Below are positions 1 to 12,488 of a stretch of DNA of 64,000 nt, one piece after another. Where the stretch lies: contig OY987245.1 in the NCBI GenBank assembly GCA_963920765.1, forward strand, positions 622,501 to 686,500, given 5' to 3'. The notes under the pieces were generated by a model. The model ran no database searches. It saw nothing but the letters and a program-made list of their open reading frames with translations, and was not told the origin of the DNA. This DNA is from Ulota crispa (lineage: Eukaryota; Streptophyta; Bryopsida; Orthotrichales; Orthotrichaceae). How positions within the stretch are numbered: position 1 is the first letter of the stretch; each line of letters starts with the position of its first letter. Both the position numbers and the translations under genes were made by a program.

Positions 1-48
1 CCTATATTGTACTAGTTGGAGCGGCACGTTCAAACGTTTAGGGGTTAA
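1..48. repeat. Right end of a TTAA-flanked foldback element
   Basis: The sequence CGTTTAGGGG followed by TTAA (45-48) matches the right ends of the TTAA-flanked elements found at 53.9-62.9 kb. The left end lies outside the window, so only the terminal motif supports the call. Confidence 0.4.
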
Positions 49-144
49 AGAGCTTACTTCCAAGATTTGTCTTGCTCTCAACTTACATCTAGTTTATGTA
101 CTTCCATTATCATCCAAGTATTTACAAAATTTTGCAAAAGGACA

Positions 145-460
145 TACAAGAGAGTTAGGGATGTTTTTATAATTCAAATAATATAAGAGTTTTTTTGATG
201 TTTCATAATAATTGAGGGTCCCAAGAACTAGAGGTATAATAGATATTACTACACAAAGTTAGGGGTGTTTTTGATATTTCAAATAATATAGGGGTATATT
301 TGATATTTTGAAAGAATTGAGGGGTATTTTTGATATTTCCCTAAAAACAAATGCCTAAAAATATTAATCCAAGGGTATTTATGAAACTTTTGAAAAAGCA
401 AGGGTATCTATGAAAATATTTCAAACTTGAAGGGTATCCATGAAATTTTCCCTTATATTA
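145..460. repeat. Degenerate tandem repeat
   Basis: Imperfect copies of a motif reading roughly AGGGGTATTTTTGATATTT recur about every 40-50 bases, drifting into AAGGGTATCTATGAAA-type copies after 370. There is no coding signal. It may be the end of a larger repeat outside the window. Confidence 0.5.
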
Positions 461-728
461 AAGGGCAAAGTTACAATTCATAAGACTCCAAAAGCAATTG
501 TAATCTAACCTTGAAACTACTCGGATGTGTTCCTATATACGGCACTTGATGGTCCCAAACCCAACCCTCCCAAACTAGCTTAGCAATTGACATGTGGCAA
601 GATTTTCTTATGCAGCAATGTTCATTGTTTCACTTTCAATTTGGTTCACGGTGAATGCTTGAGTGGTGAACACCTCAGATGCAGGGGTCGGCTTTGGAGA
701 TCACTTAGAGAAAGGTATGTCTACCTTA

Positions 729-1034
729 GAGCATCTCCACGAGTCCAAGCTCTTTCAAAGTTTTCCATTTGTTTTGGTTGGCCCTCAAGCCCCTTGATCT
801 CCACCCATGCTTTTCAAAAAGGTGGCCTTGCACTCCAACACGCCCCACAAATAATTAGTTAACCACTTACCAAGAAAAGTAGAAGATAAATTTCACTAAA
901 CTTAAGATGAATAGTGTCTTAAGAGACAATTGCTAAACATGGTAAGACAAAGTGTTTTGAGAGGGTTTTTAGAAGGACCTCAACACTTTTCATCCACTTT
1001 GAACGTGTTTGAGGCACCACCGCTGGAGATGCCC
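729..1034. mobile_element. PIF/Harbinger-like miniature element, 306 bp
   Basis: The ends are inverted (GAGCATCTCCA at left, TGGAGATGCCC at right) and flanked by the 3-bp direct repeat TTA (726-728 and 1035-1037). A TTA duplication with a short inverted terminus is the PIF/Harbinger signature. There is no transposase frame, so it is non-autonomous. A diverged relative lies at 60,851-61,277. Confidence 0.6.
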
Positions 1035-1223
1035 TTAGTGAAAATGCCGACTCAGTGACGTGGTATTAAAAGCGATGATAACCAAGGCTTGTTACAGAAT
1101 CTTGCATTGGGAACGTCAATTATTCATCCATCCTCTTCGTCTCTCACATTTTGAATTGGAGGTCCCGCCTGTCGAGTCTCGACCCTTATCTCGAACTCCA
1201 TCACAAATCTGCCATGCGTGTCT

Positions 1224-1230
1224 TATAAAA
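1224..1230 (+). promoter_or_regulatory. Possible TATA box
   Basis: TATAAAA lies about 60 bases before an ATG-rich stretch at 1,289-1,305. The reading frames that follow are short, so this could be the promoter of an unrecognised gene, the start of a long 5' leader, or chance. Confidence 0.2.
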
Positions 1231-1975
1231 TGATCGACATTCACCTGAGTTAGGTCAGAATTTTGTCAGAGGAGAATTTGGAGCGAAGATGGAGGGAGCT
1301 TCATGGCGGAACACGATGAGATGGTGATATTGTATGAGGAGAAGCGGATCCGCTGGTGGAGGAGACCGAGTAGTGCGAGATATCGTCCGCTAAGTCTTGT
1401 CTGAGGAGCAGTAATTGGAACCACGACGGCATTCGCAAGTGGCAGTGAAGCCGGTTGTAATGGACGAGGATAGTGTAGTCCTCGCTGGAGTGCATAAGAA
1501 GTTGGAAACCCGGGCGGTAATGTTTTAATGAGGTCTTGTCTCGATCGAGAAGCAGCATGAATCGGACATGCCTCCGATGCCGGCCTTTGATGCTGCTTGA
1601 TAGGTTCTAAAGATAGTTGCGAATCCTGGCCCTATACTACATTCTCGTTGTGTTGATGAGCTTTGAATGAATCTCCCGACTCCTTCTGCATGGAACGGTT
1701 GCGGATCTAGGATGAGCGGCTGTTGCTGGAGGAAAACGGTGTGGATGGCAGACGGAGAATTTTTGCGTTTCTCTTGAGTTAGCTCTTGGTAAGAGCGCAA
1801 ATTTTTCTGCTGCATGTATTGGATCGAATTCATTACAAGGATGAACAATGTTGCTCATCGGTTCAATTTTATATTTTATTGGTGAATAATGGCGGATACC
1901 TATAAATCTCACTCTAGTGCAGTAGTAAATTGACCAGTTTTTAACATTTTTCATCTTTTGCATGTGTTCTTACAG

Positions 1976-2022
1976 CTTTGGAAGAGAGTCCTTGAAAGCA
2001 GAATTTCAGAAATGCTGTACAA
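1976..2022 (+). other. Exon-like stretch, unassigned
   Basis: A short open stretch lies between a pyrimidine-rich TTCTTACAG acceptor and a GGTAATC donor. It would read LWKRVLESRISEMLYK. I do not recognise a family. It may belong to the same unknown gene as the stretch at 4,338-4,473. Confidence 0.2.
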
Positions 2023-4337
2023 GGTAATCGAAGGGTTACAATAAAAATGTAGTGAAACGGAAGATTCTTTCATGACGTAGCCGAGATTGTACAACTTGAG
2101 CACTGAAGTATGGTATTTCTACAAGTTGCAGAGCATGTGTCGTTATAAGACAAGCTCTTAAGTAGATACAATATAAAGCAGTTCAAACTTCGAAGTTGCT
2201 GTGGTCCATCTTCTTTGTCCAGGGAATTCCAAGTATCTACTAGGCAACCTGAGAATTCAATCTTGTTTTTTCTCATTTATTTGATCTCCCATAACTTCAT
2301 GCGATTTTCTCTATCATTTGCATCTTTGGCCCGTTCCAGACTTTAGTTGTGGAGGCGTCGAGTTAAATTTGACGCATTGTTGGCTACTTCTACTATCTGA
2401 TTCTGTTGTCGTGATTCTTGGATGAACTACAGGCCATCAAAAGCTTGAAAGGTATGTCATGCCAGAGAGGCCTTGATTAATGGAGTGTAATGAAATACAC
2501 TGAGACAATATGGTGCTCCTACTAACTTTTCTTTAATTTAGCCTCAAAATTCTAAAAATTTAAGAAAATGCTAATCAATTTTTGGATAATTTTTGGTGTT
2601 ACTTTTCCTTAGAGATTTGTCATAAGAACTTATATGCTTGCAATAAGCACGCCAACTGTCGCATTGAAGCATTTAGTAGCTTGCTTTATTGTTTGACATT
2701 GTCACGATCAAATTTTAGCACGTAGATTTATCTGTCCATTTCCTGTGTAGCACAAGATTTTCGGCATATTTATCTCTATAGTTCAACGCTTCAAAGCCAT
2801 GCCCGTGTTCATCAGGTCTTTCATCACTCTTTCGGAGAGGGAGTTTTGATCTTGTCCACCAGCGGTATGGGCAAATGATCAAGAATCTGGGGATGCATAA
2901 AACGTAGGCGAGCTTTGAGTGAAGCAGATACAATTAACCTGTTTGGCTGTGAATAGAATTATCGGAAACTAAGATTAAGAGGCAAAATATTGTTCTCTGT
3001 GCTAAAGGTCTGCACTTTATGAGCTTTTTGCAGTGCTGTAATGGATTGGGTCAACATTATGACAACTAACAGCCTTATATTGAAGTTCTCAATCATGGTT
3101 GCAGTGGAAATTCAAGCTAGCCAAAGTGGGCTTTAATTGAAGGCATTCAATATTTGTGAATAGCAAAATGGCTAAGGTAGATGCCGGAGCAGCCAAGTTT
3201 CGATTTTGAGTATTCACTACCGTTTTTGAAAAAAGTAATCTGGATTCCAAAAGACAACCTGGTTTCTATTAAGCGAAAACTAGGCTTTTTGTAGGCTCTC
3301 TGAATTTCTACGTTTGACTCCTGGTTACGTAGTGATCAAAGTGTAAGAAAAATGCTTATTGGTAAAAAAATGGTCTAAATCACTGAGTACATCTGCAAGT
3401 AGGTGCTTCTAGGTTTGTAGGAACAGTGCTGAGGTCCATAAGACTACGAGTAAGGTGTATGATGCCATAAATTTTGATCCATAGCAAGGATAACTCTTTT
3501 TGCTAGAAAATTGCATTGTGACATGTCATCACAAATAGGTGGTTCTATTGGTTGTTTGATACTATCAACAAACATGTAGTTTGCTTATAGGAATACTTGA
3601 GTCTATTGATTGGTGATCAGAGGTCCTACTTTTGTGTACCAATTGTACAGCTTAAGATACTGGTAATGGTACAAGCCTGCTTGTATGTTTCTTTGTACGT
3701 GGTTTAAAAGAAATTTAGATACAGTACTATCTAATCTTAACCACTAATCGGTTGACGTTGTTGATAATCTTTATGTCATGATATTGGGTTAAATCTCGGT
3801 GCACTTGTCATACTAGTTTGAGCTGTTGACGTGACTTGTACTAATCCAGAGGAATATGTTTTGCAAGAGAAGCCATGACTTGGTCTGTTGGTCTGTATTG
3901 GTAAGATCACTTTTCGCATATTCCTAGGCTGGTCAAGTAGCGTAAAAAATACATACAAAAGTAGCAGGCAGAGTATCGATGCATCACGCAACCTCTAATC
4001 TCTGTGAATGTTAACATACCGTACATGTCAATTTGATGATCCAACCACTCCGTAGAAGTAAGTTTTCTTACTAATTTTGCTTATCTAGAGTACTTGTTTC
4101 ATTGAATTTGTGTTGGACAAATTAGTTAAAGTAGCACTAGTGTCCTGGATATTGCGGTAAAATATTAGCAGATGTTAATTGTATGGATTCTAAATGACAC
4201 TCCTACCTAGACTAGGCTGCAGTATAAGACAAATATCTAATCAACTTCGATTTCTCCGATAGACCATGTGGATCACATTAGTCAACATTAGATCTGGGCC
4301 GGCTTTTTTGTCAAGTAACGCTTAACTCCTCATGCAG

Positions 4338-4473
4338 GCCCTGCTTTTGCCTGAGCCCAAAATGATGATAATCTGTGCTGACACCTCCTCGTTTCCCTTG
4401 TCGCAAGGGACAATGGGCGCTACAGTGATGAAATATTACCACAAGAGTCACGGGACTCGAATAGATGACAAGT
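4338..4473 (+). other. Exon-like open stretch, unassigned
   Basis: After a CATGCAG acceptor one frame stays open for about 45 codons and meets a GTAATT-type donor and a stop together. The translation contains LLLPEPKMMIICADTSS and GATVMKYYHKSHG, which look protein-like (mixed composition, only one frame open). I could not place it in a family. No initiator codon or flanking exons could be tied to it with confidence. Confidence 0.25.
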
Positions 4474-5515
4474 AATTTACCTCAGGTACTTCCACCAACA
4501 ATTTAATTTCAGTTTCACTGAGGCGTCATAGTCGATCCACATCAGATTGCAAGTAGCCGTTCCGTAATGGACACAAAATATTTGTCTTGTATTTATGAGT
4601 TAATGAGTTACCAGCTTGAAAACTAGTGCAGCATCACTGATCGGGACCGGTACTCACAGTACCGGTAGCGGTTTGAGTGTGCATCACCAGTTTATGTCAT
4701 TGGTATTTCGGTCTACGCAACTTGAACATGTACTTAATTGCTTTCATTCACCTTCTGCTTCCTAAGACTTTCTTTTGAGTCTGCACCCACTCACGACGTC
4801 GGTCTTCTTTACCTGAACGATCTTATGATCATGGGCACCACATTCACGGGGAGGTTGCCGTTTCTCTTCTCATTTGCAGTTTGTATTCTTCCTTCAATTT
4901 TTCTGCAGCTACTTCTTAGCTTTCTGCCAGCATCCGAGGCGATCATTTTGATAGTGCGATATTCTAACGCATTCCAGAATAGACTAATTCGATAGAAAGG
5001 TCGCACAGCTATGTAGTTCTTGTCCTCACACTCCCTTAACTCTATTAACGTTTGGTGTTCGATTAGGATATTCTGTTTTCTGTAGTATTTGCGTCGGTTA
5101 ATCGTTACGAGTTTTTCAGAAAGCATTTTTGACAGTGGCTTCGCCGACAGACTTTCCTGCAATTTCGGATTTTGACGAAATGACTCAACAATGGGAGTCC
5201 TTTCTGTCAGAGGAATACAATGGATTAGAGAATTGACGAATCCAGATTTGGTCTTCATTTCGAAATTGAGTTGAGTCTCGTCGCAATTGTGCAATGTGAA
5301 CTTTAGTTGTAATGCATCTTGACGAAGAGTAGTTCATGAATGCATACTAGTAACTGGCCTTACAGAAGTGGCAATGTGCTTAAGTAACAAAAGCTAGTGA
5401 CTTGGTCAGATTGAGTAGTAGCACTGTAATCGTTGCTACAAATATAATTCGTGTTCTAGAAATTATCTAGTTTTCAAACAATTAACGACTCTATTCTGTT
5501 TCTATTGGAGGCAGG

Positions 5516-5620
5516 TGGTTGATTCAGCCGCGTATTGGATTGCGGAAGCTGCTAATGCCATCGGAATCTTCTTCAACCTAGAGGAGACAAAGAAATCGAG
5601 TGTGATCTCAAATGACTGAG
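5516..5620 (+). other. Exon-like stretch upstream of the HMA coding exons
   Basis: It starts after a GGAGGCAG acceptor and ends at a GAG|GTAAAA donor. Its last nine bases, ATGACTGAG, are the proposed start of the HMA gene, which would make the rest a 5' untranslated exon. In another frame it is open and would read DSAAYWIAEAANAIG and end in TGA, so a short 3' exon of a different gene cannot be excluded. Confidence 0.35.
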
Positions 5621-8219
5621 GTAAAAGCATGCCATAGCCGTCCATCAGTCTTCTCTCTGCTGGGATTCTTGTTCCTTTGCATAGTCAACAGTGTTTTTGG
5701 TGTTATGGAGGCTTTAGTCTAGCTTTCAAGAGCTCAGAGCTGGATACAACTTCAACTCGTGAGCATTCACAATATGTTTATCGGCTGAAACTTTGTAATT
5801 ACATTCAAACACGGAGCTAATTTGGACCTTAGGCATAAAAAGCTTCAAGCTACTGATCTCATTAATGAGAGGTTAAAATTATATGAACATGAATTAGTAG
5901 GTGATGCATAGAGCACATATGACATGGTGCGCTTCTTCGACAAGGTTTTCGTGGTTGTACTTGAGAGGAGACGGAAAGCACATTCACGATTGGGGCGTCC
6001 TGAGAATGCTCGTTAGGCCGGCTGGCCCTTGTTCCAATGTGTACTGGGCCTACGTCACCAGAAAGTGAATCAAACTTCTTTTGTCTTTTAGGAAAGATAC
6101 CACGACTAGTTTGACCACGTTTAATGTCCCATTGGACTTAGTATTAGCCCTAGTCTTGGTAGGTTTGGTCCACAGGAATGTGCTCCTTAATAGCATTTGT
6201 TGTTAAAAGTAAGAGACATCTCAAAGATATTGCAACGGGTCTCATTGCACCTGGCTAATTGTTGCTCCTTCCTACTGAACTGCCCAATCCGTTACAACTA
6301 TTGCCGCATTTTGAATGTGATCTGATTTATTCAGTTGATTCGGGATTCCAGTATTCAGTTGGTACGTTACTCTTATTAATATGTGTAATTTGGTCAGCAT
6401 ATTCAAGAACATTACAATTGACCTAAGCAGTTTTATAATCTTTCAAATTCTAGGTTTACGTATGATCCGTTTATACACATAGTCTCGAAAAATAAGATTA
6501 TACTGCCTGTACTGGACAATGCAAGTTTTAAAGCGTATGTTCTCAACAGCTCATTTCAACTTAGGATCTCTCTAGCCGGTGCATTTTTTGCCAGGTGGTG
6601 TTCATTATGTTAAAGCATTCTCAGACTCTGCAGTTGACGGCTTCTTACCAAGTGCATACCAATTGATTCTTTTGTTGCCCTTTTGCAACCAGTATGTAAC
6701 GGAATGATAAAGTATTACCTTGCACAGGTTGTGGAATTGAATGTGGTGATGCACTGTGAAGGATGTGCTGGAAGTGTGAGAAAAACCCTCAAAAAAATTC
6801 CCGGTATTTGTTCCTTCCCAAGCCTTTTGCTTGTTTGATAAAGCAGGCGTGGAGTGTGAGAGTTGTTTGTGTTAGCGGTCCTCGCAAGGATCACATGTTC
6901 GTTTTTTTTGAAACCATGAGAGTTTGAAATCTTATGTTTAGAAGTGACGTCTCAAAGAATCGAGAGTACAGATCACGAAATGAATATATTAGATTTTTTT
7001 ATGCAGTCCCAATCTTTTAGTATTGCGAAGCCTGCTCTATTTTGCTTTCCAACAAGTATGCTACCTTGTTATGATTCTGCGACTCTGTACAGGTTCTAGG
7101 GGTATTTGTTGATCAGATTGAAAATATAGTCACCTGAGAAGCGGGCCTTGGTCTTTCACATAGTTCAACAGCCTGAATATGACAATTTCGTAATATATGC
7201 AGGTGTTGTCTCTTACACAGTAGATTTTGAAACACAGAGGGCCACCGTAGCGGGAAACGTGGATCGTGTTAATGTTTTGCGCCGTCTTCATAAGTCCGGA
7301 AAGTTGGCAAGCTTGATTCCAAAGCCGCCACCACCGCCACCGCCGCCAGAGCCACCCAAGGATGAGCCTAAGGAGGAGCCCAAGGCAGAAGAGAAGAAAG
7401 AAGAACCAAAGAAAGAGGAGGAAAAGAAAGAAGAAGCCAAGACTGACGACAAGAAAGAAGAAAAGAAGGAAGAATCGAAGGCCGAGGAGAAGAAGGAAGA
7501 GATCAAATCAGACGAAAAGAAAGAGGTACATCTCTTCTTTTCTCTTCGCCATTCATGCAGGAGTTCATGGCTCAAAGTTTGCCCAATTCAGAAACTCACT
7601 GCACATTTGATGCACATCCCAAATTCTTTGTTTCAATCTCAAAACTTCTACACTTTCTTTATGCGAGCCACAATGCGCAAAAGCCAAGTCAATTAATGAA
7701 AAGCTACCAGGCATAAAGTGGGATAGACCCTTCTGACCAGAAAATATATGTACAAGGGCAGTGGCATGACTCGTGAGCAACTTATTGCACGTATGCAAAT
7801 AGAAGTAGGGGGCAGAACATCGCTATAGTAAGAGCACATTGATTGCTTCATTGATTTCAAGACTTGGACTTGATATTAGCGCACTACCCATGAGCACTGT
7901 GTCTATTGTGATATCTGTTTGGACTAATTCAAATGGATGTATGCTATTTTATCAGGAAGCTAAGGCAAAGGAGAAGAAAGAGGAAGGTAAGGAGGAAAAA
8001 AAAGAGGAGAAGAAAGAAGAAGGAAAGGCAGAGGACAAGATGGACAAAAAAGCAGAAGCAACAAAGGACGACGCAAAAGCAAATGAAACTAAGGAGGACG
8101 CAAAACCAGAAGAGAACAAACCGAAAGAAAAGCCAAAAGAAGAGCCTCCAAAGCCCAAGCCATGGGCGCCTGATTTCATCCATGCACCCTTCTACACACT
8201 CTCCTACCCAAATTATTAG
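5612..8219 (+). CDS. HMA-domain metal-binding protein with Lys/Glu-rich tail
   Basis: Four exons fit in frame: 5612-5620, 6728-6803, 7203-7525 and 7956-8219, giving about 223 residues. The protein opens MTE-VVELNVVMHCEGC. The MxCxxC pair (CEGC) is the copper/heavy-metal site of the HMA fold, which spans about residues 4-70 and ends near GKLASLIPK. A run of eight prolines follows, then some 110 residues dominated by Lys and Glu, and a tail ending FYTLSYPNY. HMA proteins of this kind (ATX1/CCH copper chaperones and isoprenylated HIPPs) bind soft metals and pass them to partners. There is no C-terminal CaaX box, so prenylation is not expected and it fits the unprenylated HPP group. The nine-base coding part of exon 1 is the weakest call; the splice phases of the other exons agree exactly. 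Confidence 0.75.
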
Positions 8220-8599
8220 TACTCAAAAGGCACCTTGATCCAATCTGATCTCAGAATATTTCCACAGCATGGTTAGAATTTTTTTGAAGCACGCATTAAG
8301 CTAACACACTTGCAGTTTATGAGCATGCAGTGCTTGAAAATCTTTATGTAGCACTAGGTTTGTCAAGAAACACAGGAATTGCTCTCAAGGTCTTTGTCTA
8401 GAGGGGGACCCTGGCAATAATCGTTCTGTACATATACAAATTGCTGCAAATAGTCTATACTAAGTTACGTCCTCCACTCTCGGTGATCAAATTCTCAGCA
8501 ATGCTTTTTTTGTACCTTTAGCTTTGCTCCTTGGAACTAAGAAAGAACTGTGCAGAGACATGCCAGGGAACACGTACAGCATCTAAGAACGATCCTTGC

Positions 8600-8650
8600 A
8601 GGCTCCCCTCAGCATGAACGGAGAACACCTCAGCATGAACGGAGAACACA
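8600..8650 (+). repeat. Short tandem duplication, about 21 bp
   Basis: CAGCATGAACGGAGAACAC occurs twice in a row in the gene-free stretch 8,220-8,950 that follows the HMA stop codon. Nothing else is recognisable in that stretch, which probably includes the 3' untranslated region. Confidence 0.5.
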
Positions 8651-8950
8651 TGGCTCGCATAGCCAGCTTTGCAGCCAAAACCAGACATTCAAGGTTCGCA
8701 GAACAGAATTAAACATGTGATATGAACAAGGTGAGGAAAAACCAGGTTCTGATGCGCACACACAACTCTTGATTGTGAGCCAGGTTGCTGACAACAGAAG
8801 CTGCCAGTGATACTCATTTAAGTCGGAGGCTCTGCATAGAGACTATTGGTACTGGTACACAGTACCACGTCAAGCACCAAAAAACTTGACAATACAGGAC
8901 GCTGATATTGATAAGGTCAGGAAACTTACATTTGAAAACCCTATAACACA

Positions 8951-9179
8951 ATATTCGTTAATTTGGGAAAAACAGGTGTCCCAATTTGTATTCCCCTCAA
9001 ACCCAAAAAGTTACTTTAAGACCAGATTCAAAGATATCATATTCAATCTGAGCCTGTAAGATTTTTTCCCTTGCAAATCCCTCCTCGGGCATGTGTCAGT
9101 TTGAGGTGATCACCTCAGACTTCCTGACTCAGTTCCTGAAAGTCCCAAAACGTACCATTTTTCCCAAATTAACGAATAT
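8951..9179. mobile_element. Miniature inverted-repeat element, copy 1
   Basis: It begins ATATTCGTTAATTTGGG and ends with the exact inverse, CCCAAATTAACGAATAT. A second, clearly homologous copy lies at 16,395-16,626. There is no coding capacity. If TA is the target duplication the termini are TTCGTTAATTTGGG, but the duplication is ambiguous because the ends are AT-rich. Confidence 0.65.
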
Positions 9180-9360
9180 CGCGGTCTATGGAAATAATGA
9201 GCCGGGGAAGTTCATATTCAATTCACAACCTTTGAACCACAGCTCTCTACGCGTCAATGGACCTAATCTCAGGCATAAGAGCGTCGTCAGGAAAGTTTCA
9301 TTCTAGAGAATTGCTAGGGCTGAGGTGGATTGCTGGAAGTTGCTCAAACGGATGTAGGCC

Positions 9361-11637
9361 TCATGTGTCCCAAGCTGCTTCGAGCGCCGTAATTTTCCAC
9401 GACAGGTTTCTTGCAGAAAGCTCCGGAGCTGGGGCTCTCCCAATGAGGATTTGCCACACGAATGCCATGTCGGGGCGCCGGCTGAGATCCGAGTGCGCGC
9501 ACTCCAGGCCGACGTGCAGCAGAGTGGTCATCTGTTTCTGCGAGTACGTTTGATTATCCAGGCGTTTGTCGACGGTTCGAAGTGCATCGCCTTCCGCAAG
9601 CGCTCGCCATACGGAGTCAAGAAGCACTCGGTCTTCCCGAGGCGCCTGCCAGTCCAGCGGGCGGCGCCCGCAGGCCAGCTCCAGCGTGAGTATGCCGAAG
9701 CTGAAGACGTCGGACTTCACGGTGGGTTTGCCTGTAAACGGGATCTCGGGCGCCATGTATCCGAGGGTGCCGTCCAGCACGGTGGACTCCGCCAGCTTGT
9801 TATGATCCACCAGCGACGCATGGCTGAAGTTGCCCAGGTGAGCATTGCCGGCCGCGTCCAGGAGGACATTACTCGGCTTCACGTCGCGGTGGAGCACACA
9901 CTGCTCCCACTCCTTGTGCAGATACGTCAACCCCGCGGCCACGCCCATGAGAATTTGGTGCCTGGCTTCAAAGCCTAGAAATCCATCTGCGTCTCTGGCC
10001 AAGACCAGGAGCTTGTCCAGGCTCCCCCTGGGCGTGTAGTCATAGACCAGGTAAAGCTTGCTCTTCTCCGGGCACTGGCATCAACCCAGCAGCTGCACGA
10101 GATTCGGATGGCGGATGCGCCCGAGCACCATCGCCTTGTTCAAAAACTCATTGCTGATGTTGTTGAGCTTGAGCGCTTTGATAGCAACAACAGCTGCATT
10201 GTCGCGCAGTACTCCCTTATATACGGGTCGCCTCTCATGCGTCCCGCCGATCACCCGTTTCTCGCTGAAATTCTTCGTGGCTTGGGTGAGTTCCTTCAAG
10301 GAGAACACCACGGGTTCGTTGTAACCTCGCTTTGGCTTCATCTGCATACAACACATGGTAACCTTCTCATCTGCATTTCGATTCACAGGCTCCGCCATCG
10401 GCACTGCGACTGACCTGGGCTCGACAGCTTGCTTCGTGATTGGATCCATGCTATCTTTCCTTTCGGTTTTGTTATAACATGGCAGATCAATTTCGCTTGC
10501 AGGTGGCAGCTTGTGCACAGGTGGAGCCTCGACGTCGGATGCTTTCACGAGCTTGCTCACAAGAAGAGCATTAGCGCTCTTCGTAAACACCGGCCCCAAG
10601 TTGGACTTACTCTCAACTACTGCGTATTCTGTGGCGCTCGGCTTCTTCTGCAGTAGCAGCAATAGATGCAGATGAAGAGCGCGGCTATGGCGCTCCCGCC
10701 GACTGCTGCTGAAATCCATATCACCAAAGCTCTCTGGCTCCCGCAACCATTAAGTTGGTAGCACTTGTACGAGACGTGAGTTGTTGGGCCCGACGCGTCG
10801 GCTGGCGGATCGGGGGACGATCGAGAGGTACTGAACCCCCATGAAAAAATCTCGGTTGTCTGGTCGCATCTTGCTCCATTGCTCCCTGAGAATCCCACGT
10901 ACATATAATCCTGGCAAAGGCTGAAAATGGACCCTCTCTACTGTCCAACTCGCAATCGTGGTAGTTGCATTCGCCGCAGTTCGGAGCTCCACCTCCAAGC
11001 TGTCTAGCGTTCCATTATAATCGATCTTCGCGAAAAAAGTACCAGTGTTAACGAGGCTGGTGCAATTCGAAGTAGACGGGCACAAGTCGTACGTGGGTGT
11101 GGATTTCACGCTGTTGAGATCCACACCCATGTGCGAACCGCTTGGATCGTCAACGCTTACGTCCAGGAAAGTGTCGGACTCAACCGCCAAAAGAGAATTG
11201 GTGGGTGCACCATCGTCTGTTGCGGTCGTGAGGCCCAGGTACTCCCCGGTCTGCCCTACCGATTTGTTATCTGCCTGGATTTGAAATGCGAAACCGCCAC
11301 ATCTTGCAAGGACACTGGCATTGCCCAAATTGTTGATGGCGAAGGTGAAGTTAGTGCTGAAGGAAGCGAAGGCGTGAGTGGTGGCTTCTTTGAACTGCAC
11401 TTGGTTGGGGAATACGACTCTATCGACAGTAGCCACACCCGTCATGGAGTTCAGCAGCAGCCTCGGTGGTCTCGTGGCGTTGAAAACTGAGGCATCTTCC
11501 AAGAGGCCGAGACTGTCCACAAAGGGCCGAGCGGAACTGAAGTTGGCAAAGTTCCATTGCGCGATCTGCCCTTCAACCAGCGTTATTGCTGCAAGCAGAA
11601 CTAGCAGCAACAAGCTCCATTCGCATGGTTTCGCCAT
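9361..11637 (-). pseudogene. L-type lectin receptor-like kinase, decayed
   Basis: The gene is a single exon. A signal peptide (MAKPCEWSLLLLVLLAAI...) leads into a legume-lectin domain (QWNFANFSS, then FSTNFTFAI and CGGFAFQIQ), then a membrane segment (ALVIWISAAVGGSAIAALF) and a kinase domain (VAIKALKL, HRDVKPSNVLL, GYMAPEI, SDVFSFGILTLEL). L-type lectin kinases are plasma-membrane receptors in defence and stress signalling. The lectin frame continues into the GFSGSNG...SWGFSTS end only after a frame change near 10,900; the membrane segment is in that frame. Near 10,660 the reading returns to the first frame. A TGA at 10,081-10,083 replaces the Trp expected in QLLGWC. The DFG triad reads GNF and the glycine loop (GGTHERRPVYKG) is irregular. 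Assembly error could explain the indels but not the lost DFG Asp, so I call it a pseudogene; even if repaired it would be a poor kinase. Confidence 0.85.
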
Positions 11638-11848
11638 ACTTTGACCATGGAAACGATACTACATGAGGTATGCGAATGCCTATCTAACCATCTCTCAACC
11701 TCGGTTAGTGCCCGATGCTGCTTCGGGACTAATAAATTGCGCACTCTCATTCCTGACCAGCGTCACCCTACTCAACTCGAAATATCATATATCGATTACG
11801 AGTGCTTAATATTTTGCCACGGCTTGAATCGGCAAATGAACAGTGGAT

Positions 11849-12054
11849 GAGGTCCGGGAAATATTTGAGATTTTTAGGTAGATTTCTTTCAATTCATATA
11901 TTGAACCAGTTTATCAAGGAGCTCTATTTCATACTATAAGTAAATTTTTAAAGATTTTTGACCGGTTTTTAGCCGAAGTTTATAAATTGCAAACGGTTTT
12001 TTCTCATTTTGATCGGCTAGCATTGAACTAGCAGTCGGTTCTTCCCGGACCTCG
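11849..12054. mobile_element. Miniature element, 206 bp, 5' of the lectin kinase
   Basis: The left end GAGGTCCGGGAA is mirrored by TTCCCGGACCTC at the right. AGTGGAT flanks both sides (11,842-11,848 and 12,055-12,061), a 7-bp match that may be part of an 8-bp duplication with one mismatch. It lies about 210 bp upstream of the lectin kinase start. The superfamily is undetermined. Confidence 0.55.
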
Positions 12055-12488
12055 AGTGGATCTGCTCTGGCGACAAAATCCTTGCCTTCACCGCAGGTTG
12101 AATTGAGGATCAAAACAAGATAAGGCTTACACAGCTGATCGACATTGTACTCCACGCGGATCTCGATCTAGTAGAGAGAGCTTGCCTTTGATCAAAGCAA
12201 CTTCAGAAACTACTGGAGTCTGGAAAACTGGATTCCGGAATAACTGCATGAAGAAAGGCATTTACCTACCACTTGACAACTTGCGGTGAGAACTGACGAG
12301 GCAAGGGCCGATTAAGGAGAGACGGGGTCCCGCAGAAGATGTGAGAGTTGGTCTCTCTTTCGAGAGAGCATCGTGATGCAAAATCATTGACCTGTTGTTG
12401 ACCCTGATAGGGAGTCTGAGTGCATAAATCCCTCTTTACCTTTCCTTTTTATGGAAACGACATCGAAGTCAAATGTGGATTTCTCCGC

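Noticed and set aside
145-460. Possible long terminal repeat
   Set aside because: No second copy, primer site or coding region in the window; the tandem motif alone does not support it.
4809-5294. A 161-codon minus-strand frame
   Set aside because: No recognisable family, no splice or promoter support, and composition like the surrounding non-coding DNA; too weak to call.
7288-8238. Several Ser/Phe-rich minus-strand and Arg/Lys-rich plus-strand frames
   Set aside because: They are other-frame shadows of the purine-rich Lys/Glu tail of the HMA gene.
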